From Pirellulales bacterium (GTDB taxonomy: Bacteria; Planctomycetota; Planctomycetia; Pirellulales; JADZDJ01), in the NCBI GenBank assembly GCA_035499655.1, contig DATJYL010000180.1:1-33157 (forward strand): 33,157 nucleotides of DNA. Reading direction: 5' to 3'. Of the stretch, positions 1-9,160 are shown piece by piece. Numbering within the stretch: the stretch's first letter is position 1; every line of letters starts with the position of its first letter. A program made the translations under genes and the position numbers. The notes beneath the pieces are model-generated. The model worked only from the letters and a program-made list of their open reading frames with translations. It made no database searches and was not told where the DNA came from.

Positions 1-572
1 TCGTATTCACCCCCTTCGCAATCGCACTTCAAATAATTGACGCGGTCGACGCCGTTTTCATCCAGAATTTTCTTCAGCGATTTCACTGGAGCCCGCTCGG
101 TTACCGGCGCGGATTGATACTTGCGATACAGCAGCCAGATGAAAAACTTGGTCCACATTTTGGGCTGCCAGCCCGCGTGATGATTGACGATGTTGAAGCC
201 TGGGTAGGTGACAATTTCGAAGGTGGCGCCATCGTTTCCGGCGGCGACTGGCACGGGCACGACGTTGGTGAGGCTGTTGCGATCGACATTCATCCGCAGC
301 ACGTCCATGGCGCTGGTGGGCTCGATGGCGATGACTTTGCCTTGCGTGGCTTGTTTTGCGGCCCAGAGCACAAACACGCCCATGTTGGCGCCGATGTCGA
401 CGATGGTGTCGGTGGGGTGAATTTGAAAGCCAGGATAATCGTAGCGGCGTTTTTTGAAGATTTCGTTCACGACGTATCCGGCGGCGGCCTTTTGCTGGGG
501 CGTGGCCAACCATAGGGACAGCCCGTCGGGCAGGTCGATTTTGAACGGCGTTTGGGCGGCGACGGTAGACAT
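1..572 (-). CDS. FkbM-family SAM-dependent methyltransferase, N-terminal 190 residues (partial)
   Basis: The reverse strand is open from an ATG at 572 to the window edge, so the C-terminus is missing. The product has a class I methyltransferase glycine loop (VDIGANMGVF, residues 58-67), an acidic strand-2 end (AIEP) about 20 residues on, and near the cut edge the segment YLKCDCEGGEY, matching the FkbM signature with an acidic residue followed by EG(A/G)E. The family transfers methyl groups from S-adenosylmethionine, often to sugar hydroxyls of secreted polysaccharides or natural products; the substrate cannot be told here. The gene diverges from the acyltransferase at 778 with about 205 bp between them. 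Family call is firm; specific function is unknown. Confidence 0.88.
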   Translation of the reverse strand, partial: MSTVAAQTPFKIDLPDGLSLWLATPQQKAAAGYVVNEIFKKRRYDYPGFQIHPTDTIVDIGANMGVFVLWAAKQATQGKVIAIEPTSAMDVLRMNVDRNSLTNVVPVPVAAGNDGATFEIVTYPGFNIVNHHAGWQPKMWTKFFIWLLYRKYQSAPVTERAPVKSLKKILDENGVDRVNYLKCDCEGGEY

Positions 573-777
573 TGTGTGGGATGCAATTTCAGCGATTCGA
601 AGAAGATCGAGACCAGAAAATCGCGTTCCGATATTATCGCTTGCCAGGGCCGCGGTGATAGGGGGAAAAGCGGGCTGCGCGGTGGTTTTGTTCGGCCTTG
701 ACCGCACTTTCGACTGCTGCCATAGTGCAACGTTTTGCAGCGGATGGGTTTCCCTTTTTGTGTCGGCGGCTTATCCT

Positions 778-1932
778 ATGGCGGATGCAAACATCGTTGT
801 GCGGCCTGTGCACTCGCGGGCCGATCGGCGCGCGTTTATGCGCTTCGCCTGGGATTTGTATCGTAACGATCCGTATTGGGTTCCGCCGCTGCGGGGCGAG
901 TTCAAACGGCTGGTGGGTTGGAAATACCATCCGTTCCAGGAAATTGGCGAAGTGGGAACTTTTTTGGCCTACCGGAACGGGCAGGTGGTGGGGCGGATTG
1001 CCGGCATTGTCAATCACGAACACAATCGGCACTTCAAGGAGCGGCGTGGTTTTTTCGGCTTCTTCGAGTGCATTGACGATCAAGCCGTGGCCGGTGCGCT
1101 GTTCGACGCGGTGCGTTCCTGGCTGGCGGAGCGCAATCTGCAAGCGCTGCGTGGGCCGGTCAATCCTTCGTTCAATTATGAAATTGGATTGTTGACGGAA
1201 GGATTCGACGATTCACCGACCTTCATGATGACGTACAATCCGCCGTATTACGCCCGGCTGATCGAATCGTACGGCTTTGCCAAAGCACACGAATTATACG
1301 CCTATCTGGGCGTGAAGAAGGACCTCGATTACCAAATTCCGCGCATTGGTACGCTGGTGGAGCGTGTCAACGAAATGTTTCAGGTGAAAACCCGGCCGAT
1401 GGATAAGCGCCGTTTTCAGGCCGATCTGGAAACGTTCCTTAAGGTTTACAACGATTCCTGCCAGCACATTTGGGGCTTTGTGCCGATCACCCGCAAGGAA
1501 ATTGAGTGGATGGCCGGCGACCTTAAGCATTTGATCATTCCAGAACTGACCTGCGTGGCCGAAGTGGACGGAAAGGCAATTGGCGCGGTCTTCGGCCTGC
1601 CCGACTACAATCCGCGGATCAAAGCCATAGATGGCCGACTGTTTCCGTTCGGCTTTCTCAAGTTACTTAGTAAAAAGCACAATCTCAAGCGAGTGCGGTT
1701 AATTAGCACCAATGTGGTGCCCGAATATCAAAAGTGGGGGATCGGCATCGTGTTGTTGGTCAGTCTGATTCCCAAAGGCCTGGCCCTGGGGATGGAAGAA
1801 GCAGAGTTCTCCTGGGTATCGGAGGCCAATACGCTGGCCGTGGGCAGCCTGGAAAAAGGTGGCGCCAGGCTTTACAAAAAATACCGGCTGTACGATCTTG
1901 CCGCCACCGAACACATGGCGAAAGTTGAATGA
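778..1932 (+). CDS. GNAT-like N-acyltransferase family protein, 384 aa
   Basis: The reading frame is open further upstream, but the ATG at 778 (MADANIVVRPV) starts where the recognisable fold begins, so I chose it. The N-terminal part contains an RRAFMRFAWDLYRNDPYWVPPL segment typical of a conserved bacterial family annotated as GNAT or YghO-like. Near the C-terminus, NVVPEYQKWGIG (QKWGIG at residues 318-323) looks like the acetyl-CoA pyrophosphate-binding loop of GNAT enzymes, and a SWVSEANTLAVGSLEKGGARLYKKYRLY segment resembles the GNAT C-terminal strand. An acyl-CoA-dependent transferase is likely; the acceptor is unknown. It stands alone on the plus strand, followed by a palindromic intergenic element and then a ketoacyl synthase gene, so a role in lipid chemistry is possible but not shown. 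Confidence 0.8.
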   Translation: MADANIVVRPVHSRADRRAFMRFAWDLYRNDPYWVPPLRGEFKRLVGWKYHPFQEIGEVGTFLAYRNGQVVGRIAGIVNHEHNRHFKERRGFFGFFECIDDQAVAGALFDAVRSWLAERNLQALRGPVNPSFNYEIGLLTEGFDDSPTFMMTYNPPYYARLIESYGFAKAHELYAYLGVKKDLDYQIPRIGTLVERVNEMFQVKTRPMDKRRFQADLETFLKVYNDSCQHIWGFVPITRKEIEWMAGDLKHLIIPELTCVAEVDGKAIGAVFGLPDYNPRIKAIDGRLFPFGFLKLLSKKHNLKRVRLISTNVVPEYQKWGIGIVLLVSLIPKGLALGMEEAEFSWVSEANTLAVGSLEKGGARLYKKYRLYDLAATEHMAKVE

Positions 1933-1934
1933 CG

Positions 1935-2057
1935 AATGACGAATGTCTAATGTCTATAGCAGTGCGAATGACGAAGCTTTTCACACGGTACGCTCTCCAA
2001 AACGATCTGCGGCGGTTCATCATTTGAACATTGGTCATTCTTTCGACATTCGTCATT
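1935..2057. repeat. Palindromic intergenic element built of AATGACGAATGTC units
   Basis: AATGACGAATGTC at 1935-1947 is repeated exactly in inverted orientation at 2045-2057. Inside it a second, looser pair occurs: GAATGACGAAG at 1966-1976 and GAACATTGGTCATTC at 2026-2040. ATGACGAA units are also repeated directly at 1929-1942. The whole stretch can fold into a long cruciform or hairpin and fills the space between two co-directional genes. It could be a REP- or MITE-like repeat or a bidirectional terminator; there is no clear U-tract. Confidence 0.55.
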
Positions 2058-2086
2058 AGGTTTTCGTCATTTTCTCTTGGGTTGCC

Positions 2087-3433
2087 ATGAGCCTCGCCGG
2101 TTATCAGCGCGAAGTTGTCATCACCGGCCTGGGAGTGGTCAGTCCCATCGGCATCGGCCGCGAGGCCTTTTGGTCGTCGCTGCAATGCGGCCAGAGCGGA
2201 GTGCGGCCCATCACGCGCTTCGATGCCAGCAGGTTTCCCGTGCAAATCGGCGCCGAAGTTGTCGATTTCGACCCCAAGGCCTACGTCCGACCACGGAAAA
2301 GCCTCAAAGTCATGTCTCGCGAAATCCAGTACGGCTTTGCCGCGGCCGATATGGCAATGGCCGACGCGAACATGGTTCCGCTCACGGTCGCACCCGACCG
2401 CATAGGCGTGGTGTTTGCCGGGGACATGATCTATTGCGGTCTCGACGAGTTGGAAAGTTTATATCGCCAATGCTTGGCGGGCGGCGAGTTCGATTTCCGC
2501 CGCTGGGCGCCGGTCGCCATGAGCGAAGTTTTTCCGCTGTTTTTGCTCCGCAATTTGCCCAATATGATCGCCTGCCATGTTGCCATTGCTCACGATGCTC
2601 GCGGGCCGTGCAACACCATTGGCCACAGCGATGTCGGCAGCCTCGCCGCCCTGGCCGAAGGCGTGCGCGTCATCCAGCGCGACGCTGCCGACGTGATGGT
2701 TGTCGGCGGCGTCGGGGCCCGCATCAATCCCACGGCATACGTCTATCGCGGGGCCGCCGATCTTTCGCACCTCAATGCGGATCCATCGCGCGCCAGTCGC
2801 CCGTTCGATGCCCAGCGTGACGGCTTGGTCAACGGCGAGGGAGCCGCCGCCTTCGTCCTGGAGAGCCTCCAACATGCGCAGCGCCGCGGCGCGCAAATTC
2901 TGGCCCGCGTGTTAAGTCATGCCAGCGCTCACGAGCCGCTGCGCGGCAACCAGGCCGTGGGCGCTCGACCCTTGACGGGCTTCGCCGTGAAGCGTGTGCT
3001 TGCCGAATCGCTCCGTCGCGCCCAATTGGAACCGGCCGATATCGGCCACGTGAATGCGCACGGTTTGAGCACCATCGCCGACGATCGCTACGAAGCGCAA
3101 GCCATTCGTGCCGTTTTGGGCGATGTCCCGGTGACGGCGCCGAAAAGCTTCTTCGGCCATCTCGGCGGGGGCGGCGGCGCTGTGGAACTGGCGGCCTCCA
3201 TCCTGGGGCTGAACGCTGGCGAAATACCCGTCACGTTGAATTACGAACACCCCGACCCGGAGTGCCCGGTGAATGTGATTCACGGCGCGCCGCTGCCGGT
3301 TGCCACATCCGCCGCAGGCCCGCGAATTATGTCGAGCGAAACCACGTCGGCGGCAGCCGTGGGTCGCACGGCGCTGAAACTAAGCACTTCGCGCCTGGGC
3401 CATGCCGCAGCATTGATCATTGCGGCTGATTAA
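2087..3433 (+). CDS. Beta-ketoacyl synthase-like protein lacking the catalytic Cys, 448 aa
   Basis: The start MSLAGYQREVVITGLGVVSPIG is the classic N-terminus of FabF/KAS II condensing enzymes and the length is normal. The two catalytic histidines are present: NAHGLST (His325) and KSFFGH (Lys353, His358). The nucleophile region, normally TACxTG or ACASS, reads NTIGHSDVGS, so the Cys position is Asp182. Enzymes of this fold without the Cys cannot form the acyl-thioester. Known examples are chain-length factors, which pair with an active KAS, and decarboxylating variants. A second KAS with an intact Cys lies at 10689, but not in the same operon. The gene is preceded by the palindromic element and followed by a convergent SDR gene. 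I infer an accessory or decarboxylase-type role; the fold is certain. Confidence 0.87.
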   Translation: MSLAGYQREVVITGLGVVSPIGIGREAFWSSLQCGQSGVRPITRFDASRFPVQIGAEVVDFDPKAYVRPRKSLKVMSREIQYGFAAADMAMADANMVPLTVAPDRIGVVFAGDMIYCGLDELESLYRQCLAGGEFDFRRWAPVAMSEVFPLFLLRNLPNMIACHVAIAHDARGPCNTIGHSDVGSLAALAEGVRVIQRDAADVMVVGGVGARINPTAYVYRGAADLSHLNADPSRASRPFDAQRDGLVNGEGAAAFVLESLQHAQRRGAQILARVLSHASAHEPLRGNQAVGARPLTGFAVKRVLAESLRRAQLEPADIGHVNAHGLSTIADDRYEAQAIRAVLGDVPVTAPKSFFGHLGGGGGAVELAASILGLNAGEIPVTLNYEHPDPECPVNVIHGAPLPVATSAAGPRIMSSETTSAAAVGRTALKLSTSRLGHAAALIIAAD

Positions 3434-3509
3434 ACGCCATGTGAGACGTCATTTTGCTGGTAGGCCACGCTTTGGGACAGGAGGCTGTGAGCATCGGGTT
3501 GTTGGGTTT

Positions 3510-4490
3510 TCATTTCTTCACATACCCGTACTGCTTCAGCCACGCCCAAGCGTCGGCGGCGGATTGGGCGACATCGCGAGTGTGGTAACCCAACTCGGCG
3601 GCGGCCTTGGCGCTGGAATAATTTTTCGGCAGCATCGACATGGCCGTCGCGGCAGAATTCACGTCGCTTTCATGGCCGGTGAGCCAAGTTAATACGTCTC
3701 CCACGCGGCCGATGATTTTGACCGTCGGCCGAATGGCCGTTCGAAACGGCGGCCTTGCTCCGATAATCGGGGCCATAATCCGCAGCGCTTCTCGATAGGT
3801 TAGCGTTTGGCCGGCCAGAATGTATCGTTGGCCGGTGTGGCCGCGATCCAGCGCCGTCAAAATGGCCGCCGCCACGTCGCGCACGTCGCAGTATGAGTTG
3901 GTTCCCGGCGGGGCCAGCAGCGCCCAACCGGTGGCTATTTTCAACAGCATTTTTCCCGACGATGGCTTCCAGTCCCACGGACCCAGCATGAAGCCCGGGT
4001 TCACAATCACGGCATTCAGGCCTTGCCCCACGCGCTCTATTACCACGCTTTCCGCTTCGCGCTTGGTGACCACGTAGGGACAAGCCACTTTTCCATTGGG
4101 AGCTGTGTTTTCGTCGGACGGCTGATCTAACGACCGCACGCCTAAGGCGTCGATGCTGGAAACGTGAACCATTCGGGCACCCTGCCGCAAGGCTGCGTCG
4201 GCGACGTTTCGGGTTCCTTCCACGTTCACGGCCCGTTGCTCGCTCAATCCACTCCAGCCAATGTGCACCCGGGCCGCGCAGTGAATCACCCGGTCGGCGC
4301 CGACAATGGCCCGATCCACAGAGGCCGCATCGCACACGTCTCCCTGCGCTGTTTCGATGGTCAGGCCTTGGAATGGCCGCAGATCTGCCGGGTTGCGCAC
4401 CAGCACGCGCACCGTTTCGCCTCGCTCGACCAACAGCCGGACGATATTGTTCCCCAGCAAGCCAGTTGCGCCCGTGACGAAGGTCGTCAT
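3510..4490 (-). CDS. NAD(P)-dependent epimerase/dehydratase, extended SDR, 326 aa
   Basis: From the ATG at 4490 the protein begins MTTFVTGATGLLGNNIV, with the TGxxGxxG dinucleotide-binding loop at residues 6-13. A VSS segment (Ser111/112) supplies the likely catalytic Ser, and the YxxxK pair is Tyr139 and Lys143 (PYVVTKREAE). These are hallmarks of extended short-chain dehydrogenases acting on sugar nucleotides, dihydroflavonols or sterol/hopanoid-type substrates. An upstream in-frame start would add ten residues before the Rossmann strand, so I rejected it. It is convergent with the ketoacyl synthase (about 75 bp apart) and divergent from the PadR gene. The substrate cannot be read from the sequence. 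Confidence 0.9.
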   Translation of the reverse strand: MTTFVTGATGLLGNNIVRLLVERGETVRVLVRNPADLRPFQGLTIETAQGDVCDAASVDRAIVGADRVIHCAARVHIGWSGLSEQRAVNVEGTRNVADAALRQGARMVHVSSIDALGVRSLDQPSDENTAPNGKVACPYVVTKREAESVVIERVGQGLNAVIVNPGFMLGPWDWKPSSGKMLLKIATGWALLAPPGTNSYCDVRDVAAAILTALDRGHTGQRYILAGQTLTYREALRIMAPIIGARPPFRTAIRPTVKIIGRVGDVLTWLTGHESDVNSAATAMSMLPKNYSSAKAAAELGYHTRDVAQSAADAWAWLKQYGYVKK

Positions 4491-4644
4491 GTTGCCTATT
4501 CCGGTGGAAAATTGCCACAATCCAACTCAGCCGACCGCCTTCATTGGTTATCGCGCACAATCGCAAATCGTACAAGACCGATGGAATTTCGCTCTCCCTA
4601 AAAAACTTCACGCCCCCACGCAGATCCAGCCGATTGCTCTTGTA

Positions 4645-4665
4645 ATACATCAAACCTTGAGGTAT
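4645..4665. promoter_or_regulatory. Candidate PadR operator overlapping its own promoter
   Basis: A dyad of the form ATAC-n-TCAA-nnn-TTGA-n-GTAT ends about 10 bp before the PadR start at 4675. The right half contains a TATAAG box that could serve as a -10. PadR repressors usually bind such dyads in their own promoters, so autoregulation is likely. The symmetry is directly visible; binding is inferred. Confidence 0.55.
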
Positions 4666-4674
4666 AAGACCGCC

Positions 4675-5079
4675 ATGCTGAAACCAGAAGTGAAAAACGT
4701 CCGCAAAAACATGGCAAAAAACACCAACCCCGATTTTCTCAACGGCGTGCCGGAATTGGTCGTGCTGGGGTTGTTGGCCCGCCGACCGATGTACGGGTAC
4801 GAATTGGTGCGGGCCATCGAACAATCGACCGGCCAGGTGTTGGAATTCGGCGAAGGCTGCATTTATCCCGTGCTACATCGGCTGGAAAAGGATGAAGTTT
4901 TAACCAGCCGCCGCGAACTTGTCGGCGGCCGCAACCGGGTGGTGTATCGGCTGACCGCCGCCGGTCGCAAACGGTTGGCCGGCAGCACCGCCGCGTGGCG
5001 CAGCATTGTGGGCGCGGTGAACCAAATTTTGTTGGCCCAAATCACGGAAGAAAAAAATGGAAAACCAGCCGGCGCGTGA
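4675..5079 (+). CDS. PadR-family transcriptional regulator, 134 aa
   Basis: The core, PELVVLGLLARRPMYGYELVRAIEQ followed by EGCIYPVLHRLEKDEVL and VYRLTAAGRKRL, is the PadR winged helix: recognition helix, the wing, and the start of the dimerising helix. ATG 4675 and ATG 4711 are both possible starts. The first is preferred because it sits just after the dyad-containing promoter; the second would give 122 residues, closer to typical short PadR proteins. Its 3' end overlaps the next gene by 23 bp, so the two are probably translated together. In many bacteria PadR genes pair with membrane proteins of this type, and the regulator responds to small molecules or envelope stress. The ligand is unknown. 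Confidence 0.92.
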   Translation: MLKPEVKNVRKNMAKNTNPDFLNGVPELVVLGLLARRPMYGYELVRAIEQSTGQVLEFGEGCIYPVLHRLEKDEVLTSRRELVGGRNRVVYRLTAAGRKRLAGSTAAWRSIVGAVNQILLAQITEEKNGKPAGA

Positions 5080-5941
5080 CAAATCGCTAAACGATTTAGC
5101 GGGCGCTGTCCCTAACGCCTCTGCAGCGGCTGGGGACAGCCGCCGCTACATTGCGGGGAAAGAAGAATTATTGACGGAACTGCGCAAGCAGGGACTGCCG
5201 CAGGCCTACATCCAGCGCTTGCTGGACGAGTGGGACGATCATCTAGCAGACCTTCAGGATGAAAGGAGCATGGACATGGATACGTCCGAAAACGAACCCG
5301 CAGCCGATCACACCAACTTATTAAAATTGCACGACCGCCTGGGCGACCCCGCCCAACTCGCCGCCTTCGCCGCCAAAGAATATCACAACCGCAGCTTCTT
5401 GGGCCGCCATCCCATATTCACGTTTATTATCGCGCCCATTCCGCTGGTATTACTCAGTTGGATTGGAATTACGACCGGCGCGGTTGCTTTCGGAATGTTG
5501 CTCAGTCATTTTTTTGGATCCGATATGGGCGATCCGTGGAGCGCTCCGTTTGCATTCACCATCGTCAACGCATGTTGGGGTTGGCTGCTGAGCACGCTGA
5601 TTCCCATCGTCGATGTTCTAATTCTTTGTCGTGTGGCCCGCCGCAATGCACTACCGTGGAAATGGGCAAAAACGGCCATTGTTTTAATTGCGATGTTGTG
5701 CGCGTGTTTTTGGATGAAATTCATTCAACCCACGAATTCTCATTATGTGCCCGATTCCGTCGGCAACGGCGGTTCCATCGTGGGTTTGGGCATCATCACA
5801 TCCGGGGCGGAAGCGATGTTGTGGCTTGTGAAGTTTGCGATCGCCCTAAGTCTGGGCCTGTTGCTCATCAAGCGCGCCCAGCGGTTGCAAAAAATCGATG
5901 AACGCCGCGCCGATGTGGTTGTTTTTCGTCAGGCAGCGTGA
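5057..5941 (+). CDS. PadR-partner integral membrane protein, 294 aa
   Basis: The soluble N-terminal part (to about residue 112) includes KEELLTELRKQGLPQAYIQR and a DRLGDPAQLA segment, resembling the helical prefix found on permease-type and DUF1700-like proteins controlled by PadR regulators. Four hydrophobic stretches follow at roughly residues 120-150, 163-191, 204-222 and 250-271, then a basic tail. It overlaps the padR gene and must share its transcript. No catalytic motif is visible. It may be a regulatory membrane protein or transporter subunit; the function is unknown. Confidence 0.8.
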   Translation: MENQPARDKSLNDLAGAVPNASAAAGDSRRYIAGKEELLTELRKQGLPQAYIQRLLDEWDDHLADLQDERSMDMDTSENEPAADHTNLLKLHDRLGDPAQLAAFAAKEYHNRSFLGRHPIFTFIIAPIPLVLLSWIGITTGAVAFGMLLSHFFGSDMGDPWSAPFAFTIVNACWGWLLSTLIPIVDVLILCRVARRNALPWKWAKTAIVLIAMLCACFWMKFIQPTNSHYVPDSVGNGGSIVGLGIITSGAEAMLWLVKFAIALSLGLLLIKRAQRLQKIDERRADVVVFRQAA

Positions 5942-6010
5942 TCGCAGCGTCGGTTAAAACCGCGTTGAGAATCTGTCGATGCAACGCATTGCTATTTCTC
6001 ATCTTGCGAT

Positions 6011-6096
6011 GAACCAAATACCGCTTAGGCCAATTGTGAAGTGCAGCCAAACCGGGTATATTTTTGGTTCACGCAACTGCTGCATTTCACAAAAGG
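6011..6096 (+). promoter_or_regulatory. gyrA promoter region with two interlocked inverted repeats
   Basis: A good sigma-70-like promoter is present: TTGTGA at 6034-6039, a 17-bp spacer, and TATATT at 6057-6062. Around it lie two dyads in A-B-A'-B' order. A is GAACCAAATACC at 6011-6022, answered at 6055-6070. B is GTGAAGTGCAGC at 6036-6047, answered by GCTGCATTTCAC at 6079-6090 with one mismatch. The ribosome-binding sequence AAAAGGA follows at once (6091-6097). The arrangement suggests operator sites or a structured leader controlling gyrA. Confidence 0.5.
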
Positions 6097-6104
6097 ATTG
6101 ACCC

Positions 6105-8885
6105 TTGGCGACAGACGGAAACGAACCCGACGGAGCGGATGATTTTGTGCCCCCTGGCGACAATGGCGGCGCGGGCAGCGCTGCCGCCGGCGGTATGCCA
6201 AACCAGGGCAAAATTATCGAATTGGCGATCGAGCAGGAGCTGAAGGAAAGTTACCTGACGTACGCCATGAGCGTCATCGTCAGCCGGGCGTTGCCCGACG
6301 TGCGCGATGGGCTTAAGCCCTCGCAGCGGCGCATTCTGGTGGCGATGAATGATTTGAATCTGACGCCCGGCGCCAGCCGTGTAAAGTGCGCCAAAATTTC
6401 CGGCGACACCAGCGGCAATTATCATCCTCACGGCGAAAGCGTCATTTATCCCACGCTGGTCCGCATGGCCCAGGAATGGAACATGCGCTATGTGCTGGTC
6501 GACAAGCAAGGCAACTTCGGCTCCATTGCCGGGTTGCCCGCCGCCGCCATGCGGTACACCGAAGCCCGTATGTCGCAGCACGCGGCGTTGCTGTTGGACG
6601 ATTTGAAGCTCGACACGGTTGACTATATTCCCACGTACGACGAGCGGCACACCGAGCCGACGGTTTTGCCGTCGAAGTTGCCGAATTTGTTGGTCAACGG
6701 TTCCGGCGGCATTGCGGTGGGCATGGCCACGAGCATTCCGCCGCATAACCTGAGCGAAATTTGCGATTGCCTGGTCCGCGTAATCGACGAGCCCGAGGTT
6801 TCCATCGACCAACTGTTGGAAATTTGCCCCGGCCCCGATTTTCCCACCGGCGGCACCGTGATGGGCCGTAGCGGCATTCGCCGGGCGTATCATTCCGGGC
6901 GCGGCACGATCACGCTGCGGGCCCGCACGCGGATCGAAGAATTCGGCAAGGGCCGGTTCCGGATTATTGTGAATGAAATTCCGTTTCAGCAGAATCGTGA
7001 CGCGGTGGAAGAAAAAATCGCCGAGTTGATTGCGGAAGATAAAATCGTCGGCATTTCGGCCGGCCGCAACGAAAGCGATTTGAAAGAGCCGGTCCGCCTG
7101 GTGTACGAACTGAAGCGCGACGCCGACCCGGAGATCGTGCTCAACCAGTTGTATCAATTCTCGCCGCTGCAAGACACGTTTTCGATCATCTTCTTGGCGC
7201 TGGTCGACGGCAAGCCGCGGGTGTTGTCGTTCAAGGGCTTGCTGGAAGAATTCATTCGCCATCGGGCCGCTGTCATTCGCCGCCGCACGCAGTTTTTGTT
7301 GACCAAAGCGCGGCAGCGCAAGCATACGGTCGAAGGGCTGCTGCTGGCGTATGCCAACATCGACGAGATTATTCGCATCATTCGCTCGTCGAAAACGCAG
7401 CCGGAAGCCAAGGCGCGGTTGATGGGCGTGGAAGCGCCCGCCGCCATGATGCAACGAGCCTTGGGGGACACCGGCTTTACACTGTTCCAGGAGGAGCGCG
7501 GCGTGCGCGAAACGTACACGTTAACCGCCGTGCAGGCCGACGCCATTTTGAAAATGACGCTGGGCCAGTTGGTCAACCTGGAACAGGAAAAGTTGAGCGG
7601 CGAGCACAAGCAACTCCTGGAAGAAATTACCGAGCATCAGCGAATCCTTTCGGACGAGAAGAACATTTTGGCCATTGTCCGCAGCGATTGCTTGGAACTG
7701 AAGCGCAAATACGGCGACAAGCGGCGCACGGAAATCAGCGGCGAGGAAATCGGCCAGATGAACCTGGACGAGCTGATTACTGAGGAAACGATGGTCGTTT
7801 CCATCAGTCACAACGGCTACATCAAGCGCACGCCATCCAGCACGTATCGGGCCCAACGACGGGGCGGAAAGGGAATTATCGGCTCGCGAACCGAGGAAGA
7901 AGATCCGATCCAGCATCTGTTCGTCGTCAGCACGCACGATTACTTGCTGTTTTTCACGAATTACGGCAAAGTCTATTGGCAAAAGGTGTACGACCTGCCG
8001 CAACTCAGCCGCGAAAGCCGGGGTCGGGCCGTGGTGAATTTGCTCAACCTGGCGGAAGGGGAAAAAATTGCCAGTTGTTTGAATATTCGCGATTTTTCGC
8101 TCCCCGATCATTATTTGGCCATGGTTACGCGCAACGGCCTAGTGAAAAAGACGGCCCTGGAAGCGTACAGCCGTCCCAAACGGGTTGGAATTATTGCCAT
8201 CAATTTGCGCGACAACGACGAATTAGTCGACGTGGTGCTGACCAAGCCCGGTGACGAGCTGGTGGTTTCGTCCGCGCGCGGGCAGGCGATTCGGTTTCGG
8301 CAATCGAACGTTCGGCCGATGGGGCGCAATTCCACCGGCGTGCGCGGCATTCGCTTGCGCGGCGACGACCGAGTCGTGGGCATGGTTGTGGCCGATCCCG
8401 CGGCCGCCCTGCTTACAGCCTGCGAGTTGGGCCAAGGCAAGCGCACCGCGTTTGGACCGAACAGCCCGACTGAAGAGCCCTTAGCCCCAGGCACTGCCGG
8501 AGGGCAACCTTCCGATTTGGCGGAAGAACCCGATACGGAATCAGAATTGCCAGAAACCGAGAGCGCCGAAATCGAATCCGCCGAAGGGGACGAAACCGAA
8601 TCCTCCTCCGCTCGTTATCCCACCAAAAATCGCGGCGGCATGGGGGTCCGGGACATTCGCACCGATCGGAATGGCCCGGTGGTTGGAATTTTATGCGTCT
8701 ACGAAGACGACGAAGTGCTGATGATGACAGCTCGGGGAAAAATTCAGCGGATTGCGGTGCGGGAAATTCGCCTTACCGGTCGGAACACTCACGGCGTGCG
8801 GATTATGAGCTTGGAAGAAGGCGATACGTTGGCGGCCATTGCCCGGGTGCCCCCCGATGAGCGGGAAGAATCGGAACCACAATAA
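6105..8885 (+). CDS. gyrA: DNA gyrase subunit A, 926 aa
   Basis: GyrA forms the breakage-reunion subunit that, with GyrB, introduces negative supercoils. The start is TTG 6105, preceded by AAAAGGA. After a variable N-terminal stretch of about 33 residues, the winged-helix/tower core follows with the catalytic Tyr151 in [12 protein letters not shown]. The GyrA box QRRGGKG at about residues 584-590 separates it from ParC. The C-terminal beta-pinwheel is interrupted at about residues 778-842 by an acidic, Glu/Ser/Pro-rich low-complexity insert. In the quinolone-contact loop the Escherichia coli Ser83 position is Ser112, but the Asp87 position is Pro116. It appears to be monocistronic, with gyrB elsewhere. 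Confidence 0.96.
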   Translation: MATDGNEPDGADDFVPPGDNGGAGSAAAGGMPNQGKIIELAIEQELKESYLTYAMSVIVSRALPDVRDGLKPSQRRILVAMNDLNLTPGASRVKCAKISGDTSGNYHPHGESVIYPTLVRMAQEWNMRYVLVDKQGNFGSIAGLPAAAMRYTEARMSQHAALLLDDLKLDTVDYIPTYDERHTEPTVLPSKLPNLLVNGSGGIAVGMATSIPPHNLSEICDCLVRVIDEPEVSIDQLLEICPGPDFPTGGTVMGRSGIRRAYHSGRGTITLRARTRIEEFGKGRFRIIVNEIPFQQNRDAVEEKIAELIAEDKIVGISAGRNESDLKEPVRLVYELKRDADPEIVLNQLYQFSPLQDTFSIIFLALVDGKPRVLSFKGLLEEFIRHRAAVIRRRTQFLLTKARQRKHTVEGLLLAYANIDEIIRIIRSSKTQPEAKARLMGVEAPAAMMQRALGDTGFTLFQEERGVRETYTLTAVQADAILKMTLGQLVNLEQEKLSGEHKQLLEEITEHQRILSDEKNILAIVRSDCLELKRKYGDKRRTEISGEEIGQMNLDELITEETMVVSISHNGYIKRTPSSTYRAQRRGGKGIIGSRTEEEDPIQHLFVVSTHDYLLFFTNYGKVYWQKVYDLPQLSRESRGRAVVNLLNLAEGEKIASCLNIRDFSLPDHYLAMVTRNGLVKKTALEAYSRPKRVGIIAINLRDNDELVDVVLTKPGDELVVSSARGQAIRFRQSNVRPMGRNSTGVRGIRLRGDDRVVGMVVADPAAALLTACELGQGKRTAFGPNSPTEEPLAPGTAGGQPSDLAEEPDTESELPETESAEIESAEGDETESSSARYPTKNRGGMGVRDIRTDRNGPVVGILCVYEDDEVLMMTARGKIQRIAVREIRLTGRNTHGVRIMSLEEGDTLAAIARVPPDEREESEPQ

Positions 8886-9078
8886 CTTCGGCGAGATTGG
8901 CTGTAGCACGCATTTTTAGGCACGGGGTGTTTAAAACGCCTGGCGGAAGCATCACTCTTGGGTGGCGGGATAATTTGAGATTTCGAGAGCCACTTTTTCA
9001 GACTGACACAGTCGGACTATGTCCAAATTGTCCCACTACCAACTCTTGGGCGATCGAAAATGGCAAGCTAAACTGGAA

Positions 9079-9084
9079 TATAAT
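9079..9084 (+). promoter_or_regulatory. Possible -10 box (TATAAT) upstream of the UDP-glucose dehydrogenase gene
   Basis: A perfect TATAAT lies about 77 bp before the start at 9161 in the 275-bp gap after gyrA. No convincing -35 sequence sits 16-18 bp upstream, so this is a weak call. Nothing else is recognised in the gap. Confidence 0.25.
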
Positions 9085-9160
9085 CGCTTCCTGTGGGGCG
9101 GCGATCGGCGTTGACTTCCGGCTGGCGGCTCCATTTTTTTGAAGATTTGGAATCCAACTC

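Noticed and set aside
454-777. Upstream extension of the GNAT-like gene
   Set aside because: The extra 108 codons overlap the divergent FkbM gene start region and show no conserved fold; ATG 778 fits the family N-terminus.
6087-7454. Long open frame antisense to gyrA
   Set aside because: It is a frame shadow caused by codon bias of a well-identified gene; its His/Arg/Gln-rich product has no domain.
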